Assembly (NCBI GenBank): GCA_965237855.1
Contig: CBDEGK010000005.1
Span: forward strand, 124,001-188,000
Source: CBDEGK01 sp965237855
GTDB taxonomy: Bacteria > Pseudomonadota > Gammaproteobacteria > Pseudomonadales > Halieaceae
Length of the DNA stretch: 64,000 nt
Direction: 5' to 3'
Under the pieces are notes generated by a model. That model was not told where the DNA came from. It worked only from the letters and a program-made list of their open reading frames with translations, and ran no database searches. This document shows, piece by piece, positions 8,089-16,764 of this stretch (position 1 is its first letter; each line of letters begins with the position of its first letter). Both the position numbers and the translations under genes were made by a program.

Positions 8089-10398
8089 TTGAACCAGGGC
8101 TTTATTCTCACCCGCAACTGGCGTGATACCGAGTCGGGGGTAGAGCTTGAGTTCTGGTTGGCAACAGCCTCCGGCCCTTGCCGGGTCGTGGTGCCCGCGC
8201 AGCAGCCGGTTTTTTTTGTTGCCACGGAGTCGGCCGGAGAAATCAGCCAGCTGAATTCTCAATTCGATATTCAGATACGCCCGCTGGAGATGTTGGATTT
8301 CAATCAGCAGCCAGTCAGCGGCTGCTATTTTCGCAGTCAGCGTCAGCTGCGCCAGGCCAGGGACCAGTTGGAAACCAGGGAATTCTTCCCCCTGGAAGCG
8401 GATATCAACCCTGCTGAGCGCTTCCTGATGGAGCGATTTATTTCCGGTTCCATGGCATTCAGTGACGAGACCGTTCCCCGTTGCAAATCTTCTGACTACC
8501 AACCGGCGCTGAAAATTGTGTCGATTGACATCGAAACCGCCATGCAGGGGGTAGAGCTGTATTCGATCGGCTTGTTCGCTGTCGAGAATGGCCAGCGCTT
8601 TGAAAAAGTCATGATGCTTGGCGACGGCTCGGACCTGCCCTATGTGGAGACCTATACCAGTGAGCGGGCACTGATGATGGCATTTCTCGATTGGGTGGAA
8701 GACTACGACCCCGACGTTTTCATCGGCTGGAACGTGGTCAATTTTGATATGTGGTTCCTGCAGCGCCTGGTGGACAAGCTGGGTATGCGGTTGGCGCTGG
8801 GGCGCGGTCGACGCCGGGCTCATTGGCGTAAACTGGATGACGATGGTGAGCGTCGCACTGTGCAGATGCCCGGTCGGGTGGTGCTCGATGGCATTGAATT
8901 GCTGCGCACGGCGACTTATCGCTTTGAAAGTTTCTCACTTGAGAATGTATCCCGGCAGCTGCTGGGCGATGGCAAGTTACTGCATGGCAGTGATCGAGGC
9001 GGGCAAATCACTGAACTGTTTCAACAGGACAAAAACACCCTGGCGCGATACAACCTGCAGGATTGCGAGCTGGTCTGGGAAATTTTCGAGCACAAGGATT
9101 TAGTGAACTTCTTGATTGCCCGTAGCCAGATGACCGGGCTCAATATGGACAAACTCGGTGGCTCGGTGGCGGCCTTTGATCACCTCTACCTGCCGCGTTT
9201 GCACCGGCAGGGTTATGTGGCGCCCAATGCCAGTACCGAAAACCCGGGCAGTCCCGGTGGCTTCGTGCTGGATTCTCAGCCTGGTATATTCGAACACGTG
9301 CTGGTGCTGGATTTCAAAAGTCTATATCCCAGTATCATCCGCACCTTTTGTATCGACCCAATGGGTCTGAGTATTGGCCTGGCTGACGACGAGGATTCGC
9401 CGGCGCTGGTGTCCGGTTTTGACGGCGGCCGTTTCTCCAGGCAACAGCACTTGTTACCAGCAATTATTGCCGACCTCTGGCAGCGCCGGGACCTGGCCAA
9501 GGGGCGTGGCGATGGCGCCCAGTCCCAGGCCATCAAGATCATTATGAATTCCTTTTACGGCGTATTGGGTACGCCCGGCTGTCGTTTTTTTGACGGCCGC
9601 CTTGCCAGTGGTATCACCCGGCGCGGTCATCAGATCCTCCAGCAGACCCGGGATAAGATTGAGGAGCTTGGAGACAGGGTTATTTACGGTGATACCGATT
9701 CGGTATTTGTGTGGTTGCAAGATGTCGCCTCTAACGAAGAGGCGCAGAGCCGTGGTCGTGTGTTGCAGCAGACATTGAATGACTGGTGGACCCAGCGGCT
9801 GCATGAAGAATTTGGACTGGAGAGTATTCTCGAGCTGGAATTTGAAACCCACTACCAACGCTTCCTGATGCCGACGGTGAGAGGCAGTGATGTCGGCAGC
9901 AAGAAGCGCTATGCCGGGGTGGTGGAGCGAGACGGCGAAAAGCAAATTGTCTTCAAAGGCCTGGAAAATGTGCGCACCGATTGGACCATGCTGGCGCGTC
10001 GCTTTCAGAGTGAGCTATACCGCCGGGTGTTCTTCGATGAGCCGCATCGTGATTTCGTAAAAGCGATCTCGCGGCAACTTCAGTCAGGGGAATTGGACGA
10101 GGAGCTGGTCTACCGCAAGCGACTGCGCCGCAAATTGGACGACTACACTCGCAACATCCCACCCCATGTGCAGGCTGCAAGATTGGCGGTGCAGCGGGGT
10201 GCGCCAACACCGCGGCGCGGCGACTGGATTGAATATGTGATGACCACCGCTGGCGCGGAATCCCTGGGTTATGTGGAGGCGGGGCTGGATTACGATCACT
10301 ATGGGGAGCGTCAGCTGGCGCCGGTGGCCGATGGCATCCTGCATTTCCTGGGCACGTCCTTTCGGGAGATTACTGAGGCCCAGTTCTCATTGTTTTAG
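8089..10398 (+). CDS. polB: DNA polymerase II
   Basis: A family B DNA polymerase of 769 residues (E. coli Pol II has 783). It has the 3'-5' exonuclease motif DIET (residues 147-150), the second exonuclease motif in FIGWNVVNFDMWF, and polymerase motifs DFKSLYPSI (about 408), KIIMNSFYGVLG and YGDTDSVF (about 533). Pol II acts in translesion synthesis and restart of stalled forks, and is SOS-induced in E. coli; I saw no clear LexA box here. The start is TTG at 8089, because no in-frame ATG or GTG lies before the conserved N-terminus and a GGAGA sequence precedes it. Confidence 0.94.
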   Translation: MNQGFILTRNWRDTESGVELEFWLATASGPCRVVVPAQQPVFFVATESAGEISQLNSQFDIQIRPLEMLDFNQQPVSGCYFRSQRQLRQARDQLETREFFPLEADINPAERFLMERFISGSMAFSDETVPRCKSSDYQPALKIVSIDIETAMQGVELYSIGLFAVENGQRFEKVMMLGDGSDLPYVETYTSERALMMAFLDWVEDYDPDVFIGWNVVNFDMWFLQRLVDKLGMRLALGRGRRRAHWRKLDDDGERRTVQMPGRVVLDGIELLRTATYRFESFSLENVSRQLLGDGKLLHGSDRGGQITELFQQDKNTLARYNLQDCELVWEIFEHKDLVNFLIARSQMTGLNMDKLGGSVAAFDHLYLPRLHRQGYVAPNASTENPGSPGGFVLDSQPGIFEHVLVLDFKSLYPSIIRTFCIDPMGLSIGLADDEDSPALVSGFDGGRFSRQQHLLPAIIADLWQRRDLAKGRGDGAQSQAIKIIMNSFYGVLGTPGCRFFDGRLASGITRRGHQILQQTRDKIEELGDRVIYGDTDSVFVWLQDVASNEEAQSRGRVLQQTLNDWWTQRLHEEFGLESILELEFETHYQRFLMPTVRGSDVGSKKRYAGVVERDGEKQIVFKGLENVRTDWTMLARRFQSELYRRVFFDEPHRDFVKAISRQLQSGELDEELVYRKRLRRKLDDYTRNIPPHVQAARLAVQRGAPTPRRGDWIEYVMTTAGAESLGYVEAGLDYDHYGERQLAPVADGILHFLGTSFREITEAQFSLF

Positions 10399-10399
10399 C

Positions 10400-10467
10400 C
10401 GTAGGGCGGGTTTCAACCCGCCGTGGTTTTGGTCGAATGAATTCGACGGGGTCGCCCAGACCCTACG
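10400..10467. repeat. nested palindromic element between polB and the PfkB kinase gene
   Basis: An outer inverted repeat (CGTAGGG at 10400-10406, CCCTACG at 10461-10467) encloses two further hairpins: GGCGGGTT/AACCCGCC and GTCGAAT/ATTCGAC. It fills the gap between two convergent genes and supplies the kinase stop codon (10463-10465). This could be a bidirectional terminator, but there is no long T-run, and the cloverleaf-like design resembles REP/MITE-type dispersed repeats. Confidence 0.65.
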
Positions 10468-11470
10468 TGGCGCCGAAAAACTCGGTCAGAAGCTCATCGT
10501 GTTCGCTGGCACTGAGGCGGGGACCAAAGCGCGATACCACTCTTGCCGCCGCCAGGTTGGCAAATTCTCCGGCCTTCTGGAAACCATGGCCAGCGTTGAG
10601 TGAATAGAGAAAGGCACCTGCGAACATGTCGCCGGCGCCGTTGCTGTCGAGAGCTTCCACATCGTGACCCGGTATTTCCAGCAGGTTTTCGCCGTCAAAG
10701 ATCAGAGAACCTTTGGCACCCAGGGTCACAGCAAAGGCTCGGGACACTTTCTTCAACTCGGTAACTGCTGCCGCCATATCTTCGCTGCCGGCCCATTGTC
10801 TGGCCTCCGCTTCGTTGCAAAACAGTAAATCGAGTGGGGAGTCGCCGAGTATTTCCTTCATACCATCGCGAAAGAACTCCACCATACCGGGGTCGGAGAA
10901 ACTCAGTGAGGTTTTGACCCCCGCGTTCTCGGCTATTTCCCGAGCTTTGATGGCGGCGGCGCGACCGCTTGGAGAGGTCACCAGGTAGCCCTCTATGTAC
11001 AGGTACTCACTGTCGGCAATGGCGGTGGGGGACAGGTCAGAGACGTCCATGGTTTCGCTGATACCCAGGTAGCTCAGCATGCTGCGCTCGGCGTCGGGAG
11101 AAATCAGTACCAGGCAGCGGCCAGTGGTGCCGGCACTGCGCGCACGCTGCCAGTTGTGGTCAACGCCGGCGGCTTCCAGGTCCTGCAGGTAGAAATCCCC
11201 GTTGTCGTCGTCGGCAATCCGGCACGAATAAAAGCCGGGTTTGCCAAATCGAGTCGTCGCTATAATCGAGTTTGCCGCGCTGCCGCCGCTGGCTTTCTTG
11301 GCGGTCACGAGGTGATCCGCCAACTGGCTCACCAGTTCCCGTTGGCGCGCTTCATCCACCAGGGTCATGAGGCCTTTTTCGACACCCATCTGTAGGAGTT
11401 CAGCATCCTGCACCTGGATCTCGGTATCTACCAGGGCATTGCCCAGTCCGTAAACGCTGTATTTCTTCAC
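10463..11470 (-). CDS. PfkB-family sugar/adenosine kinase
   Basis: A ribokinase-fold kinase of 335 residues. The N-terminus (KKYSVYGLGNALVDTEIQV), the glycine-rich GGSAANS motif and the C-terminal anion-hole/catalytic motif SNGAGDMFAGAF (PfkB signature 2, catalytic Asp) are visible. The GNALVDTE start is typical of adenosine-kinase-like proteins common in proteobacteria, but substrate cannot be settled from sequence. Start GTG 11470 is supported by GGCAG upstream and by homology; the open frame beyond is not conserved. It is divergent from mrcB. Confidence 0.85.
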   Translation of the reverse strand: MKKYSVYGLGNALVDTEIQVQDAELLQMGVEKGLMTLVDEARQRELVSQLADHLVTAKKASGGSAANSIIATTRFGKPGFYSCRIADDDNGDFYLQDLEAAGVDHNWQRARSAGTTGRCLVLISPDAERSMLSYLGISETMDVSDLSPTAIADSEYLYIEGYLVTSPSGRAAAIKAREIAENAGVKTSLSFSDPGMVEFFRDGMKEILGDSPLDLLFCNEAEARQWAGSEDMAAAVTELKKVSRAFAVTLGAKGSLIFDGENLLEIPGHDVEALDSNGAGDMFAGAFLYSLNAGHGFQKAGEFANLAAARVVSRFGPRLSASEHDELLTEFFGAT

Positions 11471-11552
11471 CTGCCAGATTCCTGTCGATAAAAGGGGCGC
11501 TATTATGCGCAATGCCTGAGTCCCCCGCCAGTCTGTTGTACACTGCGCGGCA

Positions 11553-13796
11553 ATGAGAAGTGTCACCGGGGTTATCGGGAAATTGCTGCTGGTCGTCGGC
11601 GTGCTGGCGGGAATTGTGCTGGTCTATCTCGATGCCATCGTCAGTACGACTTTCAGTGATCGCAAGTGGGAAGTGCCCGCCAAGGTATACGCCCGCCCAC
11701 TCGAGCTCTATCCCGGGCGACCGCTGAGCATCGACGAGTTGAGTCACGAGCTTCGCTTGTTGGGCTACAAGCCGGTCAGAACGCTCAGTGGCCCCGGCCA
11801 GTTTGCCCGCAGTGACAAAGCCCTCGAGCTCTACAGCCGCCGCTTTGCCTTTGTCGATGAACTGGTTCCCGCCACCCAGGTTCGTTTACGTTTCGCTGGG
11901 GATAATATCCGCGACTTGAGCAGTAGCGGACACAGCCTACCCCTGCATCGGCTGGAACCGGTGCAAATTGGCGGCATCTATCCCCGCCACCGAGAAGACC
12001 GCCTGTTGGTGCAGTTAGATGAGGTTCCCGATATCATGCAGCGCGCCCTGCTGGCAGTTGAAGATCAGGGATTCTACCAACATTGGGGGCTATCCCTGAG
12101 CGGCATTGCCCGTGCCTTGATGGCCAATGTACAGGCGGGAAAGATTGTGCAGGGCGGCAGTACCCTGACCCAGCAATTGGTTAAGAATTACTACCTGAGC
12201 AGTGAGCGCAGCCTCTGGCGCAAGGCCCGCGAGGCGCTGATGGCAATACTGCTCGAGCTGCACTATGGCAAAAGTGACATTTTGCAGGCCTATATCAATG
12301 AGGTGTTCCTGGCCCAGGATGGGCCGCGAGCGGTGCACGGTTTCGCCCTGGCAAGTCGCTTCTTCTTTGACCGAGAGCTGATCGAATTGGGATTACATCA
12401 GCAGGCATTACTGGTGGGCATGGTAAAAGGGCCCTCTCTCTATAATCCCCTGCGCAACCCAGAACGAGCCATCGAACGGCGCAACACGGTGCTGCACGTG
12501 ATGCAACAGGCGGGTGTGATCAGTGAGGTTGAGTATGCCGTGGCCAGCGCTATGCCGCTCGAACTGAGTCGGCGCCCCAAGGTGATGAATAGTTACCCGG
12601 CATTTTTGGACCTGGTACGCCGGCAACTGGGTCGCGATTACCGACAGCAGGACCTGGGTAGTCTTGGCCTGGGAATTTTCACCAGATTTGATCCCCTGCT
12701 ACAGCGCCAGGCCGAACAGAGTATCGCCCGGGTAATGGCGCAGCTGGACCCCGGCAAAGAGTTGGAAACCGCCCTGGTGGTGACCAGTTTTGACGACGGT
12801 GAGGTACGGGCCCTGGTGGGAGGGCGCAGCCCCCGTTACGCGGGTTTTAACCGGGCGCTGGATGCGGTGCGCCCGGTGGGTTCTCTGGTGAAGCCGGCCG
12901 TCTTCCTGACTGCCCTGCAACAACCGCAGCGCTATACGCTGGCCACTACACTGGACGACAGCGCGCTGCAGGTAGCCATGGACACAGGGGACAGTTGGGC
13001 ACCGAGGAATTTTGATCGCAAATCTCATGGCCAGGTGTTGCTACATCGCGCTCTATCGCAGTCCTATAACCAGGCCACGGCGCGGCTGGGAATGGAGTTG
13101 GGTATCGACGCCGTGTTAGACACACTCAGGCAACTCGGCATCGAACGCAAACTTCCCGCCGTGCCCTCCATTTTCCTGGGTGCAGGTGGGTTGAGCCCCA
13201 TTGAAATTGCCGCTATGTATCAGACCATCGCAGCGGGAGGTTTTCGCTTGCCTCTGCATACCATTCGCGATGTTGTCGATGCACAGGGGCGTGCGCTGCA
13301 GCGCTTCCCCCTGCACTACGACCGGGTCGTCTCGGTGCAAAGCATGCACTTGTTGCACTATGTCTTGCGAGAAGTGGTTCGCGAGGGTACGGGTAAATCT
13401 GTTTACCGCTATCTGCCGGCATCTTTTGCGGTGGCGGGCAAGACCGGCACCACCAATGACAATCGTGATTCCTGGTACGCGGGTTTCAGCGGTGACCTGA
13501 TGACGGTGAGCTGGGTGGGTCGCGACGATAACGGGGAGACCGGCTTAACCGGGGCCGGCGGCGCTCTGCGAATCTGGGGTGATTTTATGTCGCGCGCCAG
13601 TCGGCGCAGCCTCGCCTACCGGGTGCCAGAGGATATAGAGCATTTCTGGATCGACCAGACCAATGGTAAGTTATCGGCCAAGGGCTGTAAGGGAGCGCGA
13701 TTAATGCCATTTATTGCCGGTAGCCAGCCGCGGGAAACATCTGATTGTAGAGCCGGTGACAGGGGAGTGATGCAGTGGTTTCGCGACTTGTTCTAA
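11553..13796 (+). CDS. mrcB: penicillin-binding protein 1B (bifunctional transglycosylase/transpeptidase)
   Basis: A class A PBP of 747 residues that polymerises and crosslinks peptidoglycan. In order: an N-terminal membrane anchor (IGKLLLVVGVLAGIVLVYL), a UB2H-like regulatory domain (about residues 45-130), the GT51 transglycosylase with catalytic EDQGFYQHWG (about 170) and GGSTLTQQLVKN, and the transpeptidase with the SxxK motif GSLVKP (about 443) and KTGT (about 629). UB2H marks it as PBP1B rather than PBP1A. The lpoP gene overlaps its 3' end, consistent with a dedicated activator. Confidence 0.95.
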   Translation: MRSVTGVIGKLLLVVGVLAGIVLVYLDAIVSTTFSDRKWEVPAKVYARPLELYPGRPLSIDELSHELRLLGYKPVRTLSGPGQFARSDKALELYSRRFAFVDELVPATQVRLRFAGDNIRDLSSSGHSLPLHRLEPVQIGGIYPRHREDRLLVQLDEVPDIMQRALLAVEDQGFYQHWGLSLSGIARALMANVQAGKIVQGGSTLTQQLVKNYYLSSERSLWRKAREALMAILLELHYGKSDILQAYINEVFLAQDGPRAVHGFALASRFFFDRELIELGLHQQALLVGMVKGPSLYNPLRNPERAIERRNTVLHVMQQAGVISEVEYAVASAMPLELSRRPKVMNSYPAFLDLVRRQLGRDYRQQDLGSLGLGIFTRFDPLLQRQAEQSIARVMAQLDPGKELETALVVTSFDDGEVRALVGGRSPRYAGFNRALDAVRPVGSLVKPAVFLTALQQPQRYTLATTLDDSALQVAMDTGDSWAPRNFDRKSHGQVLLHRALSQSYNQATARLGMELGIDAVLDTLRQLGIERKLPAVPSIFLGAGGLSPIEIAAMYQTIAAGGFRLPLHTIRDVVDAQGRALQRFPLHYDRVVSVQSMHLLHYVLREVVREGTGKSVYRYLPASFAVAGKTGTTNDNRDSWYAGFSGDLMTVSWVGRDDNGETGLTGAGGALRIWGDFMSRASRRSLAYRVPEDIEHFWIDQTNGKLSAKGCKGARLMPFIAGSQPRETSDCRAGDRGVMQWFRDLF

Positions 13797-14149
13797 TTGC
13801 CGTGTTGTCGGCTTTGAGCGCCTGTGCCAGCGGCCCACAACAACCGGCAAGCCCCACAGAGGTTGAGCGGCATGAGCCTCCGCCAGCTACTCCACCCGAG
13901 GGTGTTCAGAGTGCTACCGCCAGCCTGGTGGAAGCGGCAGAGCGCGCCCGCCAACAGGGGGGCTATGACCGGGCCGCCGGTTTACTTCAGCGCGCCCAGC
14001 GCATCGATTCTCGCGATGGGGCCATTTACCTGGAGCTGGCGCATCTCTACCTGGCCCAGGGAAAAACAGAACAGGCACGGGTGGTAGCTGACCGGGGATT
14101 GTTGTATTGCGTTGGAACTATCTGCACACAATTACGCAGTTTGCGCTAA
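13775..14149 (+). CDS. lpoP: TPR lipoprotein, probable PBP1B activator LpoP
   Basis: A 124-residue lipoprotein. The signal sequence ends in a lipobox (LSAC, Cys 17), a Pro-rich linker follows, and then a TPR-like helical repeat (about residues 58-110: GGYDRAAGLLQRAQRI, AIYLELAHLYLAQGK). It starts with GTG inside mrcB, overlapping by 22 bases, so translation is probably coupled. In Pseudomonas a TPR lipoprotein next to the PBP1B gene, LpoP, activates PBP1B from the outer membrane. Position, lipobox and TPR all fit, but the identification is by analogy. Confidence 0.7.
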   Translation: MVSRLVLIAVLSALSACASGPQQPASPTEVERHEPPPATPPEGVQSATASLVEAAERARQQGGYDRAAGLLQRAQRIDSRDGAIYLELAHLYLAQGKTEQARVVADRGLLYCVGTICTQLRSLR

Positions 14150-15609
14150 CTAACCCGGGTTTCGAAACCTTGCTCGTCGGCGATAAAATCCAGGCGTTGA
14201 TTGATGCAGGCGGGAGCATCTGCCGCCGAGTGGCTCACGAAAAGTATCTGGGTGTCGCTGTGCTGGGCGATGTGATCAATAGCTTGCAGGATGGTTTTTC
14301 GATGATAGGCGTCCAGTCCCAGGCAGGGTTCGTCGAGAATCAGGATGATGGGAGATTTCACCATTGCCCGGGCCAGCAGGACCATGCGTTGCATGCCGAA
14401 GGAGAGGGTGTCGAAAGGGTCCCGTTCAAACTCCCTCAACCCCAGCGCCTGTAACCAGGCTTGCGCGGTCTGACGCTGGAAGTCGCCCCAGTCATCGTAC
14501 AACCCCACGGTGTCGAAAAATCCCGATACCACGACCTCAATAACACGCATGCCGCGCACGTGCTTCAGGTGCAACTGCGTATTCAGCAGACCGTATTTCT
14601 GCTTGATATCCCAGACACTCTCACCGCTACCCCGGCGCAGACCAAACAGGGTGATGTCCTGGCCATAAGCCTTGTGGCTATCGCCGTTAACCAGGCTCAG
14701 CAGTGTGGTTTTGCCGCAGCCGTTGGGCCCTGCGATGCAGCAATGCTGGCCGCTGCGAAACGTCCAATCGAGTTTGCGGATAACGTCGATATCGCCAAAA
14801 CTGACTTCAACGGCGTGTAATTCGAGTAGCGGCAGATCAGTATCAATCGAATAGGGGCGCCGTGCCGGTGCTGGTAATTGGGCTAATGGCCGGGCCGGTG
14901 GATTCATCAGCGCCTGAACATTCTCTCTGGCCAGCACCTCTGGTGTTTCACCGCTGGCAAATTTGTGCCCTTCGCGCAAAACCAACAGGTGAGTTATGCC
15001 CTCGGGCAGATCTTCCAGTTGGCGGCACAACAGCAGCAAGCGCATCTCTGATTGCAGTAAGTGCTCGAGGATCATGAGCATTTCCCCCTGGCTGGCGATG
15101 TCGAGTCCATCCAGGGGATTATCAAGAATCAACAGTTGGGGCCTGCTGAGGATGGCCCGCAGCAGCAATGTTTTGCGCATCTCACCGGTGGAGATAAAGC
15201 GAATACCACGTGCCAATATGTGATCAATGGCCAGCCTCTCGACCCAGCGCTGGAATTCCGCGCTGGACTCGCCGCCTGCCAGAATAGCCTCTTTTACCGT
15301 CGTGCCCGGGTCCTGAGCGTCACTGCGAAATTCGGAATCATCCAGTTGCGTGTCGCGATCGCAGAGGGCTTTCTGCTGTTCAAAGCATACATAGGCGATC
15401 TGCTTGGTGCCCTCGCCATAGCACAACTCGCCGGTGTTACAGGGCAGTTGTCGGGAGAGCAATTTGGCTACGGTAGTTTTTCCGGCGCCATTGGCGCCGA
15501 GACAGGCCCACTGTTGATTGGATTGGTAGTGCCAGTGGAGATCGTGCAATACCGGTAGCGCGCGATAAGCGTGGCTTACGCCACGCAGCGAAAATACCGT
15601 GTCGGCCAT
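14146..15609 (-). CDS. modF: tandem ABC ATPase, ModF/PhrA-like
   Basis: A 487-residue cytoplasmic protein with two complete ABC domains. Walker A motifs are GANGAGKTT (first half) and GPNGCGKTT (second half). Walker B regions are LLILDNPLDGLD and ILILDEPCLGLD, with STGEMRK and SFGMQR signatures. No membrane domain is present and no molybdate permease genes are nearby, so a transport role is doubtful even though the family is named ModF (also called photorepair protein PhrA). It is convergent with lpoP, overlapping by four bases. Confidence 0.82.
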   Translation of the reverse strand: MADTVFSLRGVSHAYRALPVLHDLHWHYQSNQQWACLGANGAGKTTVAKLLSRQLPCNTGELCYGEGTKQIAYVCFEQQKALCDRDTQLDDSEFRSDAQDPGTTVKEAILAGGESSAEFQRWVERLAIDHILARGIRFISTGEMRKTLLLRAILSRPQLLILDNPLDGLDIASQGEMLMILEHLLQSEMRLLLLCRQLEDLPEGITHLLVLREGHKFASGETPEVLARENVQALMNPPARPLAQLPAPARRPYSIDTDLPLLELHAVEVSFGDIDVIRKLDWTFRSGQHCCIAGPNGCGKTTLLSLVNGDSHKAYGQDITLFGLRRGSGESVWDIKQKYGLLNTQLHLKHVRGMRVIEVVVSGFFDTVGLYDDWGDFQRQTAQAWLQALGLREFERDPFDTLSFGMQRMVLLARAMVKSPIILILDEPCLGLDAYHRKTILQAIDHIAQHSDTQILFVSHSAADAPACINQRLDFIADEQGFETRVS

Positions 15610-15616
15610 CGATGGC

Positions 15617-16150
15617 TTATTGGCCGGGGTCGTTACCCAGCGTTTGATTCATGACCTGGCGCCGTTGCTTCGGCGTCATGGTGGAGAGCCGCTCGCGCAT
15701 CTCATCGCGCTGGGCTGGACTCAGAAATTGCCAGCGATCACGTACTTGTGCCTTCTCTGAATCCGGCAGTGTCTGGAACCACTGATGTTTGGTTTTCACC
15801 TGCTTTTGCATATGGGTCGGCAATGAGCGCAAACGGTCATAATTGGCAGACAGCTGACGCTGTTTCTCAACCGGTAGTTTCTTCCAGCGAGAAAAACTCT
15901 TCTTCACTGCGCTGCGCTGTTGCGGGGTCATCCGCGACCACTGATCGGCGCCGCGTGCCAAGCGCGCCTGGCGGCTTGGGGTCAATTGGTTCCAGCGTTG
16001 CTGGTAGGGGGCCAGGGCCTGGCGTTGACCATTGTTGAGGCGTTCCCAGCGGAAATCGTTGGCCTGGGCTGGCAGGGAAGCAGACAACAGCAGGCCGACC
16101 AGTGCGGCGGCTACCATCAATGCTGTTGTTCTATTCCCTACTTTCATCAT
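15617..16150 (-). CDS. DUF3106 secreted protein
   Basis: An exported protein of about 177 residues with a signal peptide (ALMVAAALVGLLLSASLPAQA) and a DUF3106 domain of degenerate helical repeats of the form LxxxQRxxLxPxxxxWxxLxPxxR (NNGQRQALAPYQQRWNQL, MTPQQRSAVKKSFSRW, LSPAQRDEMRERL). It is the last gene of the sigma-factor operon and its start overlaps the preceding small gene by about 20 bases. The repeats are very basic and Trp/Gln rich, which could oppose the acidic neighbour product. Function unknown. Confidence 0.82.
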   Translation of the reverse strand: MMKVGNRTTALMVAAALVGLLLSASLPAQANDFRWERLNNGQRQALAPYQQRWNQLTPSRQARLARGADQWSRMTPQQRSAVKKSFSRWKKLPVEKQRQLSANYDRLRSLPTHMQKQVKTKHQWFQTLPDSEKAQVRDRWQFLSPAQRDEMRERLSTMTPKQRRQVMNQTLGNDPGQ

Positions 16151-16385
16151 CTTCTTCCGGTGCCTCAAGGTTCATGCCTTCGAGGTCTTCCCGTTCTTCT
16201 CCAAGGGTAAAAATACCCTCTATTTCCTGCGGGTCTAACCAACCCTCTTCTTCGTCACTGAAATCTGCGATAAATCCGAGCAGTTCCAATCCTGGTAACT
16301 CTTCCTCTTCCGCGGTGGCTAACCCGGGAAAGGTTGAAGCGTTTAATGTCAGGCAGCAGGCAAGTATCCATTGCCTAACTCGCAT
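16131..16385 (-). CDS. small acidic secreted protein in sigma-factor operon
   Basis: An 84-residue protein with a signal peptide (MRVRQWILACCLTLNASTF...ATA) followed by a strikingly acidic mature chain of about 58 residues, roughly a third Asp/Glu. It contains a LPGLELLGFIADF...WLDPQEI segment resembling short proteins I recall from similar sigma/DUF3619/DUF3106 clusters. It overlaps both neighbours (11 bases with the DUF3619 gene, 20 with the DUF3106 gene), strong evidence that it is translated. No known domain; a charge-based partnership with the basic DUF3106 protein is speculation. Confidence 0.7.
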   Translation of the reverse strand: MRVRQWILACCLTLNASTFPGLATAEEEELPGLELLGFIADFSDEEEGWLDPQEIEGIFTLGEEREDLEGMNLEAPEEDDESRE

Positions 16386-16764
16386 GGTTCTCCTCTTCAA
16401 TAAGCCACAACATCATGTCGAGGTCTTCCAACAATTCCGTGTCTTCCAGTGCCGCCAGGCTGATATCGTCTGTCAGGGTCGGCATGATCAAGCTGTCGTC
16501 TGTGGGTTGAGCCACTTGCTGCATGCTCACAGGCAGGGCAATGGCCAGCGCCAACGCCGCGCAAGCTGCTGCTGTCACCGGCATTCTGCCGCGCCAGAAG
16601 ACGGGCCGGGCATGACTTTCCAGCGCCCTTTGGCGGGCCCGATTGAGGCGTGATAAGGTGGCGGCATCGATATCCAGGACGCTTTGTTCCAGCGCCTGCA
16701 CAGCGAGCTGCTCTATGTCCTTCTCTGTCATCTGGCCCTGCTCTTGCCGCTCTCGCAACTTCAT
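16375..16764 (-). CDS. DUF3619-like single-pass membrane protein, possible anti-sigma
   Basis: A 129-residue protein with a helical cytoplasmic N-terminus (residues 1-60, including DIDAATLSRLNRARQRALES), one membrane helix (about 66-80, AAACAALALAIALPV) and an acidic periplasmic tail (LEDTELLEDLDMMLWLIEEE). It matches the DUF3619 architecture, and its ATG overlaps the sigma gene stop (ATGA). Position and topology are those expected of an anti-sigma factor, but no zinc-binding anti-sigma motif is seen, so the role is inferred. Confidence 0.75.
   Translation of the reverse strand: MKLRERQEQGQMTEKDIEQLAVQALEQSVLDIDAATLSRLNRARQRALESHARPVFWRGRMPVTAAACAALALAIALPVSMQQVAQPTDDSLIMPTLTDDISLAALEDTELLEDLDMMLWLIEEENHAS

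Noticed and set aside
14146..15609. Tandem ABC protein as part of a molybdate transporter
   Set aside because: No modABC genes or membrane partner nearby; only the ATPase family resemblance supports it.
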